From: Bacteroidota bacterium
Lineage (GTDB): Bacteria; Bacteroidota; Bacteroidia; B-17B0; Aurantibacillaceae
NCBI GenBank assembly: GCA_018267825.1
Contig: JAFDXR010000030.1
Coordinates: 1 to 51,966, forward strand
Length of the DNA stretch: 51,966 bases
Direction: 5' to 3'
A program made the translations under genes and the position numbers. Shown here piece by piece: positions 17,138-26,533 of the stretch; the stretch's first letter is position 1, and the number at the start of each line of letters is the position of its first letter. The notes under the pieces are model-generated. The model saw only the letters and a list, made by a program, of their open reading frames with translations, had not been told where the DNA came from and made no database searches.

Positions 17138-18238
17138 TTAAAAATAATGAACCGGGTTTGTATGGATTTCCGATAAATAGGTGGCAAAATTAGCGAATTT
17201 ATTTGATAATACCTCGGAAAAAATTTCAGGTGTAAATTGCTCAGTTTCAAAATGCCCCACATCGGCCACCACGATTTTATGTTCGGCATCAAAAAACTCG
17301 TGATATTTGAAGTCTGAACTTACATAAAAATCTGATTTACAAGATATTGCATCTTTCAGTAAAAAACTGCCACTGCCCCCGCAAAAGGCTACTTTTTTTA
17401 CAGGTTTATTTCTCAGGGCTGTATGTTTTACACAACCCGTTCCGAATACATCTTTCAGACGCTTCAGGAAATCGATTTCCGGCATAGCTTCGGGCAATTC
17501 GCCAAGCATCCCGGAACCCACCAACTGATACTGATTATCAAGCGAGTAGAGGTCATAGGCAATTTCTTCATAAGGATGCATTTGCCGCAGACCGGCGAGC
17601 ACATCCCCCTGTTTATAGGCCTCAAAGACAACCTCTATCCGGGTCTCATTTTCGTGACTGACTTTACCGGGTTCCCCGATAAAAGGCCTGGATTGTTCAT
17701 TACCCCGGAAAGTACCTTGTCCTTCGAGGTTAAAGCTACAATGGCTGTAATTCCCTATTTGCCCGGCACCGGCATTGAAAAGCCCCTGTCTTACAGCCTC
17801 CGCATGCGATATCGGCGCAAATGTCACCAGTTTTTTCAGAAGGCCTTTTTTAGGTGACAGAATCTGTTGATTAACAAGCCCCAGTTTATTGGCAATTTTG
17901 TGATTCACGCCAAGGTGCACATTATCCAGGTTGGTATGAGCTGCATAAATAGCTACCTGCTGGCGGATAGCGCTGATAACGGTGCGTTCCACATAGTTGG
18001 CACCGGTCAATTTTTTGAGCCCTCCGAAAATAACGGGATGATGTGCTATCACAAGATTACAGCCTTTTCTGACAGCTTCATCGATCACTGCTTCTGTGCA
18101 ATCGAGGGTCAGAAGGGCTCCCGTTACAGGCATTTCGGGGCTACCCACCAGTAACCCGCAATTGTCATAACTTTCCTGGAGCGAAAGGGGCGCAAACCTT
18201 TCCAGTTCGGCAATTATCTCTTTTAGTAGCAAGGACAT
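17138..18238 (-). CDS. Nif3-like dinuclear metal-centre protein
   Basis: 366-residue member of the NIF3/YbgI/DUF34 family, including the longer form with an inserted PII/CutA-like (YqfO) domain. The N-terminal half shows SLQESYDNCGLLVGS and the metal-binding NLVIAHHPVIFGGLK; the inserted domain lies at about 130-230 (KLVTFAPISHAEAVRQGL...MHPYEEIAYDLY). The C-terminal half carries the second metal motif near VADVGHFETEQF. The family forms hexameric rings; suggested roles include GTP cyclohydrolase-like or metal-chaperone activity, none settled. It is followed by the zinc-ribbon gene and faces lpxK divergently with a 60-base gap. Confidence 0.93.
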   Translation of the reverse strand: MSLLLKEIIAELERFAPLSLQESYDNCGLLVGSPEMPVTGALLTLDCTEAVIDEAVRKGCNLVIAHHPVIFGGLKKLTGANYVERTVISAIRQQVAIYAAHTNLDNVHLGVNHKIANKLGLVNQQILSPKKGLLKKLVTFAPISHAEAVRQGLFNAGAGQIGNYSHCSFNLEGQGTFRGNEQSRPFIGEPGKVSHENETRIEVVFEAYKQGDVLAGLRQMHPYEEIAYDLYSLDNQYQLVGSGMLGELPEAMPEIDFLKRLKDVFGTGCVKHTALRNKPVKKVAFCGGSGSFLLKDAISCKSDFYVSSDFKYHEFFDAEHKIVVADVGHFETEQFTPEIFSEVLSNKFANFATYLSEIHTNPVHYF

Positions 18239-18298
18239 AGGCTGGGGTCTTGGTTGTAATTTGTAAATTAAATATGTAAGTTTAAAACTTTTATCCGG

Positions 18299-19384
18299 TT
18301 GGACAAAATTACAAAAATACTACTCTATCCCTTTGCCCTGATTTATGGAGGAATCACGGCTTTCCGCAATCTTTTATACGACTGGAAAGTTCTCAAATCA
18401 ACAAGCTTTGATACGCATACCATTTGTGTGGGCAACTTGGCTGTGGGCGGCACAGGCAAAACACCGCATGTAGAATACCTGGCGCGCCTGCTCAAAAGTG
18501 AATACCGTGTTGCAACACTCAGCAGAGGATACAAGCGCAAAACATCAGGATTTATGCTGGCCGACCAGGCAAGTACAGCCGATGATATAGGCGACGAACC
18601 CCTGCAGTATAAAAGTAAATTTACCGATGTTATGGTGAGCGTAGATGCCAATCGTGTGAATGGTGTTAAAAAACTCATTGCCATGGAAGCTGCGCCGGAT
18701 GTGATTTTGCTGGACGATGCCTTTCAGCACCGTTCGATCAAATGCGGTTTGAACCTGGTGGTAAGCGAATACGATAACCTTTATATTTACGATCATATGA
18801 TGCCGGCAGGTCGTTTGCGCGAAAGCCGTAAAGGCATCCTGCGTGCAGATATTATACTGATCAGTAAAACTCCTGAAAAGGCTACAGCCATTGATATCCG
18901 TAACATCACGAAAGATATAAAGCCACTGCCCCATCAACGCATTTTTTTCACCTGGCTTAAGTATGGCGAGCTATACTCGTTTGCAGACCCCGGCCATATA
19001 CTCAGTACACTCAACGACCTTTACCGGTATAATATACTCGCATTTACAGGTATCGGGAACCCGGCACCCATGCTGACTTACCTGCGTGAGTATGCTGCAC
19101 AGGTGGCTCATATACAGTTTTCGGATCACTACAATTACAGCAGCAGCGATCTGGAATCGATCCGCGAAAAATTCGAGGCACTGGATGGAGGCTTTAAGAT
19201 TCTTGTTACTACAGAAAAAGATGCCATGAGGCTCATGAAACCTGATTTGATAGAGATAGCAAATAAATTACCTTTGTACATTATTCCTGTGGAGGTAGAT
19301 TTTAAGGATAAAACACAGGAGTTTAACGAAACCATTTTAAATTATGTTAGAACAAATAAATTTTACCACAAAAAGTATTCTTGA
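18299..19384 (+). CDS. lpxK: Tetraacyldisaccharide 4'-kinase
   Basis: Phosphorylates the 4' position of the lipid A disaccharide precursor at the inner membrane. 361 residues. The N-terminal membrane-associated segment ILLYPFALIYGGITAFRNLLYD is followed by a P-loop at residues 50-55 (GGTGKT) in VGNLAVGGTGKTPHVEYL, then LSRGYKRK, VILLDDAFQHR and the LREPRKG-like LRESRKG motif. No suitable ATG lies near the conserved N-terminus; a TTG at 18299 is taken as start. It overlaps the purine nucleoside phosphorylase gene by 41 bases. Together with the polysaccharide cluster, it points to a lipid A-bearing outer membrane. Confidence 0.95.
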   Translation: MDKITKILLYPFALIYGGITAFRNLLYDWKVLKSTSFDTHTICVGNLAVGGTGKTPHVEYLARLLKSEYRVATLSRGYKRKTSGFMLADQASTADDIGDEPLQYKSKFTDVMVSVDANRVNGVKKLIAMEAAPDVILLDDAFQHRSIKCGLNLVVSEYDNLYIYDHMMPAGRLRESRKGILRADIILISKTPEKATAIDIRNITKDIKPLPHQRIFFTWLKYGELYSFADPGHILSTLNDLYRYNILAFTGIGNPAPMLTYLREYAAQVAHIQFSDHYNYSSSDLESIREKFEALDGGFKILVTTEKDAMRLMKPDLIEIANKLPLYIIPVEVDFKDKTQEFNETILNYVRTNKFYHKKYS

Positions 19385-20159
19385 AAAAACAAATGACTTT
19401 CGCCCGGAAATCGGGATTATTCTGGGAACCGGACTTGGCGGACTGACCAAAGAAATCAGTGTAGCACATGTATTGCCTTATGAGAGCATTCCTAACTTTC
19501 CGGTATCTACAGTTGAGGGTCACAGTGGTAAACTTATTTTAGGTGAGCTGGGCGGAAAACGTGTTATTGCGATGCAGGGCCGTTTCCATTTTTATGAAGG
19601 CTACACCATGCAGCAAATCACCTTTCCGGTGCGTGTCATGAAAGCGCTGGGTGTACATACACTCGTGGTATCGAATGCCAGCGGTGGTATGAACCCGAAT
19701 TTCGAAATCGGTGAAATCATGATCATCAATGACCATATAAACTTGTTTCCTACCAACCCGCTTATCGGCAAAAACATTGCTGAGCTCGGCCCGCGTTTCC
19801 CCGACATGAGCGATGCTTACGATAAAAAACTGGTTGCCAAAGCCGTTGAAATTGCAAAGAACAATAACATCCGCGTATCGCAGGGCGTATACGCAGGGCT
19901 CACGGGTCCTTGTTTTGAAACCCCGGCCGAATACCGCTACATAGGCCGCATTGGTGCCGATGCAGTAGGGATGAGCACTGTGCCAGAAGTGATTGTTGCC
20001 AAACATGGCGGCATGCGCGTATTTGGTGTGAGCATTGTCACCGACCTGGGTGTCGACGGAAAAATCGTAGAGGTTACACATGAAGAAGTTCAGCATATTG
20101 CCGCCGCCGCTGAACCTAAGATGAGTTTCATTGTGAAACAGCTCATTGCTGAGATGTGA
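19344..20159 (+). CDS. Purine-nucleoside phosphorylase (class I, trimeric type)
   Basis: Cleaves inosine or guanosine (and deoxy forms) with phosphate to the base and ribose-1-phosphate; cytoplasmic, purine salvage. 271 residues, full length for the PNP family. Motifs: GIILGTGLGGL (phosphate loop), VSTVEGHSGKLILG, the phosphate/ribose-site MQGRFHFYEGY, VSNASGGMNP, GVYAGLTGPCFETPAEYR (purine-site Glu/Phe) and GADAVGMSTVPEVIVAKH, VSIVTDLG. The ATG lies inside the lpxK C-terminus, 41 bases before its stop. Specificity for 6-oxopurines is inferred from the trimeric-type motifs. Confidence 0.95.
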   Translation: MLEQINFTTKSILEKTNDFRPEIGIILGTGLGGLTKEISVAHVLPYESIPNFPVSTVEGHSGKLILGELGGKRVIAMQGRFHFYEGYTMQQITFPVRVMKALGVHTLVVSNASGGMNPNFEIGEIMIINDHINLFPTNPLIGKNIAELGPRFPDMSDAYDKKLVAKAVEIAKNNNIRVSQGVYAGLTGPCFETPAEYRYIGRIGADAVGMSTVPEVIVAKHGGMRVFGVSIVTDLGVDGKIVEVTHEEVQHIAAAAEPKMSFIVKQLIAEM

Positions 20160-20251
20160 GTATAAAAGGATACTACCTGACGCCAATTCATGATTGCTAT
20201 TGTTTAAGATACCACACCTGTATATTATCAATTTAAGTCCAACAACTCAAA

Positions 20252-20259
20252 TAGTTTTG
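20252..20259 (+). promoter_or_regulatory. TAnnTTTG box just before a T9SS gene
   Basis: TAGTTTTG matches the -7 consensus, but it lies only four bases before the ATG at 20264. Used as a promoter it would give an essentially leaderless transcript, so it may be coincidental. Confidence 0.25.
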
Positions 20260-20263
20260 CGTC

Positions 20264-23200
20264 ATGATTTATTATTGTAAGAAATCTGTTTCCAGATTAC
20301 TGACATTCATCTTTTTGATGGGTGCAATTCAAAGTTTTTCTCAACATCAATGGAAGAATTTTTATTCCCCACTGGAGGTAATAGCATATTATGATAATGC
20401 AGATACGCTATGGATGGCTACGCAGTTTACAATAATCAAACATGTTAAACCAACCAACCATGCCACAATCATAGATCTCAAGTCTTATGTACCTTTTGGC
20501 AGCATTAATGACCTTACACGAGATAATTTAAATAACATCTGGCTTGCGACAGACAATGGACTGATCAAATATACTAATGGTAATTACACTATATATGACA
20601 ATTCTAATTCGGCTGTTGTAAGCAAAACCGTCACAGCAGTTGCCTTCGACCCGCAGCGAAATATAGTTTGGGCCGGAGCAACCTCCAGTAATGACATTTC
20701 GCTTATTGCATATGATGGAACAAACTTCACAGCGCACCAGGCCAACGGATTAAATGTAGTAAGAAAAATACATATTGATTCTGCGACAGGTAATCTCACA
20801 ATTGCCTGTTATGGCGGACTTGCATCCTTTGATGGCAGCAACTATACTTATTTAAATAGCCCACCACCGGGAATTGCTGATGCAGCTTTTTCTAATGATG
20901 GCAAAATTCTCCTGGGGATGGACAATTCATCCATCCTGGAATACAATGGCACATCCTATAACCAAATTGGATTGTGGAATAATAATCAATATCCAAATAC
21001 GGGCAACAGAAAAGCAACATTAGCCTATGATCAGAATAAAAATAAGTGGATTTGTGGCCAATCCGGATTAGTTAAAATTGATACGTTCGGCACTCAAACA
21101 CATTACATAGACACCAATTCAACACTTGCCCACAATGCAATTTGTACTACTATTTTCTTGGATCATCAACAAAACAAGTGGATTTCTACGGATTCTAGTT
21201 ATGCTAAGACCGATTTAATTAATCCAACAAACTATTTCCCTACTAAAACTATTAACACAAACTATACAGGCATTAGTCGAATTACACCCACGTCGTATGG
21301 CGCCAAGTATTTCACCGAAAATTCTTTTCTCGCAGATTTCGATATCATAACAGACACAATCGCTGAACATGTAGCCACAGGCGTTACCAACCAGATGGCT
21401 TGCTGGTTACCAATTGGCCGATTGGGAATGGACGCTCTCGATAATGCATGGCTAAATAATAAATGCCAGATAATATGCTATAACCAACATATTCTAATCG
21501 ATTCAACATCCCTTCTTCAATCTGCTATTAATACTTCAACGAATACAATTAACTCTATTTTTGTCGATAGCAAAAACAGGAAGTGGATAGGTGGTGACGG
21601 AATTATCTGCATGCATAATGATTCTTCCCTCACTGTTTTTAATGCAGCAACAAGCAATTTCCCTAACAATGGAGTAACTTATATAACCGAAGATTTAGCA
21701 GGCAATATCTGGATTGGGACTTATGGTGCTAATGTCTATTCTGGTGCCGCAAGGTACGATGGTAACACCTGGGTAACGTTTACTACTGCAAACTCAGGTA
21801 TGCTGAGCAACGAGATACGTGATATTGTCACCAGTCCTGACGGAAAGATCTGGATAAGTCACTCCAATGGTGTTTCCATTTATGATGGGAGCAATTGGAG
21901 TCAATTATCACAAATGACTGGAAAAATTGTGAATGATATTGAATTCGATCAAAATGGTACAGCCTGGATCGCTACTGCCTATCAATTATATAGTCTTGAC
22001 ATGAACAACGTCTTAACCATGTATGACTATCATAATTATCCAATCACAGGGTACGTAACAAATATCCATATCGATGCCGCAAATACCAAATGGTTTACTT
22101 ATAATGCAAATTACCTGACTGCATTTAATGAAAATGGCATTACAACGTATACCGCTCCAAAAAACAAATACAACAGCTTAAAGGGTAAAGTTTATAATGA
22201 TATAAACGGCAATAAAATACAGGATGCTAATGAGCCCGGTGTGGCAAATCAAAAAATAGTTGTAAGCCCCAATGGTTTTATAGGTTATACAAACTCTTCA
22301 GGGGTATATGATATTTCGGTATTGAATGGAAATTATTCCATTAGCCCGGTATTATCAAACGCATCGCTGACTACTGATTCCCTGGCCTACCATGTACACC
22401 TCTCAAATTCGAATTCCTCAAATCTCGACTTTGGGGTTCATTATAATGTTTCATCCGATAGCCTTACATTATCATTGACTGGTGGATATTCAAAGTGCGA
22501 TGAAACTGTCAGCTATTGGATTGACATGACTAACAACGGTTCCAATACGCTATCAGGGATACTTAAATTTACAAAAGCAGCTGTTACTCAGTTTGTGAAT
22601 GCAATTCCATCAGCCAGTTCTGCTTCTGCTGATACTATTTTATGGAATATCACGCCACCTCTTTCACCAGGAGAACACCGCCAACTTACGGTTAATTTAA
22701 CTCTTCCAAATTATACATTCGCCGGAACAAACTTACTGTATACCGCCGGATTTAAAAGCAGCTCGCTAAATCAGCAAGTTCAACTCTCACAATTTTTAAC
22801 CTGCTCCTTCGACCCTAACGAAAAACAAGTCAATGCCCTTAAAGGATTTTATCAGGATTCCATTGCACAAAAAGGAGATTTTCTGGATTACACCATTCAC
22901 TTTCAAAATACAGGAACTGATACAGCAAAAACTGTAAGAATCATGGATCAAATAGATGCTAACTTAGACATTAATAGTATACAGGTTCTTGGCTCAAGTC
23001 ATCCATACTCGATGCAACGCGCCGGCAGGGTGATGACTTTCCTGTTCAATAATATAAATCTGCCTGATACAAACGTTAGCTTTCAAAATAGCCAGGGCTT
23101 TATAAAATACAGGATAAAATCCTATTCCCCTGTATCAAATAACAGTTTGGTAAACAATACAGGTTATATCTACTTTGACAACAACCCTCCTGTGATCACT

Positions 23201-23512
23201 AACACGACGAGAACCTATCTTTCTGACTTCACAGGGATTAAAGAGCTAAAGAAGGACCTAAATTTGGTTTCTTTATATCCAAATCCTGCTGATAATATGA
23301 TTCAAATTGCGATGAATGGAGATAGAAAAATGGAATCGTTAAACTACTCTATTTATAATATTCTCGGGAATATTGTTAAAACCGGATCGATACATTTCAG
23401 TTCCAAGACAAATGCTCAAATAACAACCCAGGAGCTCGTTCCCGGATATTATCTTATTACCCTTCATCAAGGCAATTTCTCGGAAACCCATAAGGTAATT
23501 ATCCAGAGATAA
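20264..23512 (+). CDS. T9SS-exported beta-propeller surface protein
   Basis: 1082-residue secreted protein. A signal peptide (LLTFIFLMGAIQSFSQ) is followed by a long propeller region (about 25-635) with repeated two-component-regulator-propeller motifs such as NNIWLATDNGLIKYTNG, NKWICGQSGLVK and GNIWIGTYG. An SdrD B-like domain follows (about 640-715, GKVYNDINGNKIQDANEPGV), then a conserved DUF7619-type region (about 850-985, SFDPNEKQVNAL, IHFQNTGTDTA, YIYFDNNPPVITN). It ends in a T9SS type A sorting domain (LYPNPADNMIQI...YYLITLHQGN). It lacks a histidine kinase, so it is not a sensor. Its A+T-rich sequence differs from its neighbours. Confidence 0.88.
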   Translation: MIYYCKKSVSRLLTFIFLMGAIQSFSQHQWKNFYSPLEVIAYYDNADTLWMATQFTIIKHVKPTNHATIIDLKSYVPFGSINDLTRDNLNNIWLATDNGLIKYTNGNYTIYDNSNSAVVSKTVTAVAFDPQRNIVWAGATSSNDISLIAYDGTNFTAHQANGLNVVRKIHIDSATGNLTIACYGGLASFDGSNYTYLNSPPPGIADAAFSNDGKILLGMDNSSILEYNGTSYNQIGLWNNNQYPNTGNRKATLAYDQNKNKWICGQSGLVKIDTFGTQTHYIDTNSTLAHNAICTTIFLDHQQNKWISTDSSYAKTDLINPTNYFPTKTINTNYTGISRITPTSYGAKYFTENSFLADFDIITDTIAEHVATGVTNQMACWLPIGRLGMDALDNAWLNNKCQIICYNQHILIDSTSLLQSAINTSTNTINSIFVDSKNRKWIGGDGIICMHNDSSLTVFNAATSNFPNNGVTYITEDLAGNIWIGTYGANVYSGAARYDGNTWVTFTTANSGMLSNEIRDIVTSPDGKIWISHSNGVSIYDGSNWSQLSQMTGKIVNDIEFDQNGTAWIATAYQLYSLDMNNVLTMYDYHNYPITGYVTNIHIDAANTKWFTYNANYLTAFNENGITTYTAPKNKYNSLKGKVYNDINGNKIQDANEPGVANQKIVVSPNGFIGYTNSSGVYDISVLNGNYSISPVLSNASLTTDSLAYHVHLSNSNSSNLDFGVHYNVSSDSLTLSLTGGYSKCDETVSYWIDMTNNGSNTLSGILKFTKAAVTQFVNAIPSASSASADTILWNITPPLSPGEHRQLTVNLTLPNYTFAGTNLLYTAGFKSSSLNQQVQLSQFLTCSFDPNEKQVNALKGFYQDSIAQKGDFLDYTIHFQNTGTDTAKTVRIMDQIDANLDINSIQVLGSSHPYSMQRAGRVMTFLFNNINLPDTNVSFQNSQGFIKYRIKSYSPVSNNSLVNNTGYIYFDNNPPVITNTTRTYLSDFTGIKELKKDLNLVSLYPNPADNMIQIAMNGDRKMESLNYSIYNILGNIVKTGSIHFSSKTNAQITTQELVPGYYLITLHQGNFSETHKVIIQR

Positions 23513-23597
23513 ATCCGTTTTGATCTTTATGTATCGGGGTATGATTGCCAATTATATCCTAAATGCTTATATTTACTTTACCCATAAATATCGGCTC

Positions 23598-25022
23598 ATG
23601 AGGTATCTATTCATCCTTTCTTTCTTCCTATTATTTAGCAAATTAGTTAACGCTCAGACTTATCCGAGCCTGAACATCAATATGCTTTCGCATATTAACC
23701 CCGAAACAGATACCACGGGCGCCGATGGCCGTAAATACTCGGGTTGCTGGGGTTGGTACCAGGCTTCCAAAAACAAAGAGTATGCACTTGTCGGCACCAG
23801 CAGCGGTACTTACTTTGTAGATGTCACGAACCCTTCTTTTCCGGTTGTCAGTGACTATGTAGCAGGGCGTCATGCCGGCTGTACCTGGAGGGAAATAAAA
23901 AACTATCAGAACTATTGTTACATCGTCAGTGATGATGCGCCACCAAATAGTTTCCAGATTGTGGACATGCAATACCTCCCCGATTCGGTGCATGTTGTTT
24001 ACGATGGTGCTTCCACTTACTTTGAGCGCTGCCATACCATTTTTGTAGACGGAAATAAACTGTATTGCGGAAGCCCCACCCCACAGGGAGGAAATACCAC
24101 AAGCATGCGGGTATACAGTTTGGCCAATCCGGCTGCACCAACATTCATTGCCCAGCTCGATCAGTTTTATCCTTCAATTCAGTGGGTGCACGATATGTTT
24201 GTGAGAAACGATACCATTTATGCTTCCTGCGGCAATCAGGGTTTCTACGTATTTAAACTTTTACCGAATGGAAGCATTACCGGTCTGACTCAATACTCCG
24301 GCTATCCGCAGGGTGGTTACAACCACAGTTCCTGGCAAACCGATGATCGCAAAACCATGGTATTTACAGATGAAGTACCGGCCGGCCTGTGCGCTAAAAC
24401 CATTGATGTAACAAACCTGAATAATATTACACTGGTTGACACCATGCGCTCACATTACGGAGCCACGGCACACAACCCCTATATTATGGGCAATACCTGG
24501 TGCTGGATCAGCTCATACCAGGACGGACTTTACCTTTATGATATTTCAACCCCTTCGCATGTTACCATTCACGGATATTTCGATACACAACCCCAGCATG
24601 GAACCAACGATAATTTCAGTACCAACTCATACCGTGGCAACTGGGGCGCTTATCCTTACCTGCCCAGTAAAATCATTATAGCACTCGATATGCAGAATGG
24701 CGTGTTCATACTGGATGCCGACAATACCTACAAAAGCACGGTAGGTGTAGATGAACTTCCCGGAAAATCATCGATGATGAATATTCAGCCTAACCCGGCC
24801 AGTGATAAATTAACCGTTATTGTTGCCAATCAGCAAAACAGCAAACTGAATTATACGATCAGTGATGTATCAGGACAGATTGTACAAACGGGTAGCATGT
24901 CTGAACAAAATGTACTCATCAAGGAAAGTATTGACATCAGCCGGCTCCCGGATGGTTGTTACTTTATAACCGTGAAAGGAAGCGGGTTTTCAGAAACAAA
25001 AAAAGTAGTTGTACAGCACTAA
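23598..25022 (+). CDS. Choice-of-anchor B family (LVIVD-type) T9SS-exported protein
   Basis: 474-residue secreted protein. The start at 23598 (MRYLFILSFFLLFSKLVNA) gives a clean signal peptide; an upstream in-frame start at 23520 does not. The body has LVIVD-type propeller blades (YALVGTSSGTYFVDVTNPSFPVVSDY, NSFQIVDMQYLPD, YLYDISTPSHVTIHGYF) and the FTDEVPAGLCAKTIDV segment characteristic of choice-of-anchor B proteins. It ends in a T9SS type A sorting domain (IQPNPASDKLTVIV...CYFITVKGSGFSETKKVVVQH). Its last residues resemble those of the preceding gene. Function is unknown; surface display is inferred from the C-terminus. Confidence 0.87.
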   Translation: MRYLFILSFFLLFSKLVNAQTYPSLNINMLSHINPETDTTGADGRKYSGCWGWYQASKNKEYALVGTSSGTYFVDVTNPSFPVVSDYVAGRHAGCTWREIKNYQNYCYIVSDDAPPNSFQIVDMQYLPDSVHVVYDGASTYFERCHTIFVDGNKLYCGSPTPQGGNTTSMRVYSLANPAAPTFIAQLDQFYPSIQWVHDMFVRNDTIYASCGNQGFYVFKLLPNGSITGLTQYSGYPQGGYNHSSWQTDDRKTMVFTDEVPAGLCAKTIDVTNLNNITLVDTMRSHYGATAHNPYIMGNTWCWISSYQDGLYLYDISTPSHVTIHGYFDTQPQHGTNDNFSTNSYRGNWGAYPYLPSKIIIALDMQNGVFILDADNTYKSTVGVDELPGKSSMMNIQPNPASDKLTVIVANQQNSKLNYTISDVSGQIVQTGSMSEQNVLIKESIDISRLPDGCYFITVKGSGFSETKKVVVQH

Positions 25023-25044
25023 ATGCATTGAAACCGGTAAATTT

Positions 25045-26301
25045 CTATTGCATTTTATAGAACCGGAATTCTGTACGGCGGTTGAGTTCAAGTTCCTTCT
25101 CCGTACACGGCACACCATCTATGCAGGTATTTACCGGTTCCGATTCGCCTTTACCGGAAGCTTTGATATGATTGGCAGGAATGCCTTTCGATATAAAATA
25201 AGCGGCAACGACTTTAGACCGTTTTTCTGATAATTTCTGATTAAAATTGGCATTCCCTTTACTATCGGTATGAGAAATGATATCCACATGAATGGCTGGA
25301 TCCTGTTTCATTTTCACAATGAGCGCATCGAGTTTAGCTTTTGATGTTTCGGAAATTTCGAATCCACCGTTTTTAAACAGATTTTCCGAAAAATACATCC
25401 CATTGAGCATTTCTGCTTTTTTGACGGTGACATCCTCCTCTTTCATCGGTTTCAGGTAAACCATATCGAACGAAAGAAGTTTATATTCAAAATTCCCATT
25501 TACATTATTAAAGCCGGAAATAACCTCTCCTTTCTCGGATGCCAGGTAAACCCTGTCGTCGCTCTTCATTTCAGGTGACTTGGATATTTTCAGACTCATT
25601 CCCGCATCGGTCTGTATATTTTTAATCACGAAATTACCGGTACTATTGGTCTGAACCGTTTGAAGCGTATCATTTTTTGCATTGGTAACATAAATCTTGC
25701 TGTCTTTTAATGGCTTGAGGTCACTGTCACCATAAAGAATTTTGCCTGCAATTTTTGTTTGTTCCTCCATGTTGGCAGGCGCGTTGCGCTGATCCTCCAG
25801 ATAGCCCTGTAAATCGCCGATTGAGGGGTTTACCATCACGATAAATCCTTTCTCATTGACCAAGTACCCCAAAGGCACACGTGTTACCTTGTATGTGCGA
25901 ACATAAAAGTCTTCATATGCTTTTTCGGCCAGGCAATTGTGCATCTGTCCCATATTATATTTCCTGATATCATCGGCCCAGGCCTGTTTATCGGACTGCA
26001 GGGCTATTGTAATAATTTCGAAGCCATTGGGTTCTTTATAGCCGGCATCAGCATATAGTTTAGCCATACGCCCGTAGCGGTACAGATTCTCGCGAGATGC
26101 TGTATTTACTGAAGACCAGAAATAGATATACACAACCTTGTTAGTATAAGGAAAGGTAAAACTCTGTAATGATTTATTCGCTGTTGGCAATACAATAGGC
26201 GGAGCCTTATCTCCTACCTGTAATACAGGAGGGTTTTGAGCATAAATGGATTTAAAAAACAAAAACGCTGCAGTAAAAAGAATAACATAAAAGTTTCTCA
26301 T
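25045..26301 (-). CDS. Thioredoxin-fold / OmpA C-terminal fusion protein
   Basis: 418-residue envelope protein with an uncommon architecture. Signal peptide (1-22), then a TlpA/ResA-like thioredoxin fold (about 25-175: VLQVGDKAPPIVLP, YIYFWSSVN, cis-Pro in RVPLGYLV at 143). The usual CxxC is replaced by Asn-Thr-Ala-Ser (66-69), so it cannot act as a disulfide reductase. A carboxypeptidase-regulatory-like stretch follows (about 183-245). The C-terminal OmpA peptidoglycan-binding domain (about 305-418) has VDIISHTDSKGNANFN, LSEKRSKVVAAYF and ELNRRTEFRF. It probably tethers a binding module to the cell wall. It follows the subtilase gene but is separated from it by a strong terminator. Confidence 0.85.
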   Translation of the reverse strand: MRNFYVILFTAAFLFFKSIYAQNPPVLQVGDKAPPIVLPTANKSLQSFTFPYTNKVVYIYFWSSVNTASRENLYRYGRMAKLYADAGYKEPNGFEIITIALQSDKQAWADDIRKYNMGQMHNCLAEKAYEDFYVRTYKVTRVPLGYLVNEKGFIVMVNPSIGDLQGYLEDQRNAPANMEEQTKIAGKILYGDSDLKPLKDSKIYVTNAKNDTLQTVQTNSTGNFVIKNIQTDAGMSLKISKSPEMKSDDRVYLASEKGEVISGFNNVNGNFEYKLLSFDMVYLKPMKEEDVTVKKAEMLNGMYFSENLFKNGGFEISETSKAKLDALIVKMKQDPAIHVDIISHTDSKGNANFNQKLSEKRSKVVAAYFISKGIPANHIKASGKGESEPVNTCIDGVPCTEKELELNRRTEFRFYKMQ

Positions 26302-26399
26302 ACAGTTAATAAATTAATTCAATACTATTATACCAGAGGATAGTGTGTGGTCTGACTGTATTCACCGGGGAGTTGGATAAACTGGACAGACCTGAATTT

Positions 26400-26407
26400 C
26401 AAAGGTA
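26400..26407 (-). promoter_or_regulatory. Candidate -7 box of the OmpA-fusion gene
   Basis: On the minus strand the bases read TACCTTTG, matching TAnnTTTG; about 99 bases upstream of the ATG at 26301. No clear -33 TTG is visible. Confidence 0.4.
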
Positions 26408-26471
26408 AAAGAAAATAAAGCCCTGCTCCTCACGGTTTCCCGTAGGAATGGTATTTCCGGGATGCACTATT

Positions 26472-26511
26472 AAAAAACAAAGCGCGCAGAAAGTTTTACT
26501 TCCTGCGCGCT
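26472..26511 (-). terminator. Terminator of the subtilase gene
   Basis: Long hairpin AGCGCGCAGAAAGT (26481-26494) with ACTTCCTGCGCGCT (26498-26511), 14 pairs with one mismatch and a TTT loop on the plus strand. On the minus strand it is followed by a T-rich run (26472-26480), so it terminates the gene ending at 26534. Confidence 0.9.
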
Positions 26512-26533
26512 GAGTTAGGATTATTTAAAGTGT

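Noticed and set aside
19539..20231. 230-codon minus-strand frame opposite the purine nucleoside phosphorylase
   Set aside because: Antisense to highly conserved PNP motifs; His/Asn-rich implausible protein.
25045..26301. Active TlpA/ResA-type thiol reductase
   Set aside because: The CxxC position reads Asn-Thr-Ala-Ser, so no dithiol chemistry is possible there.
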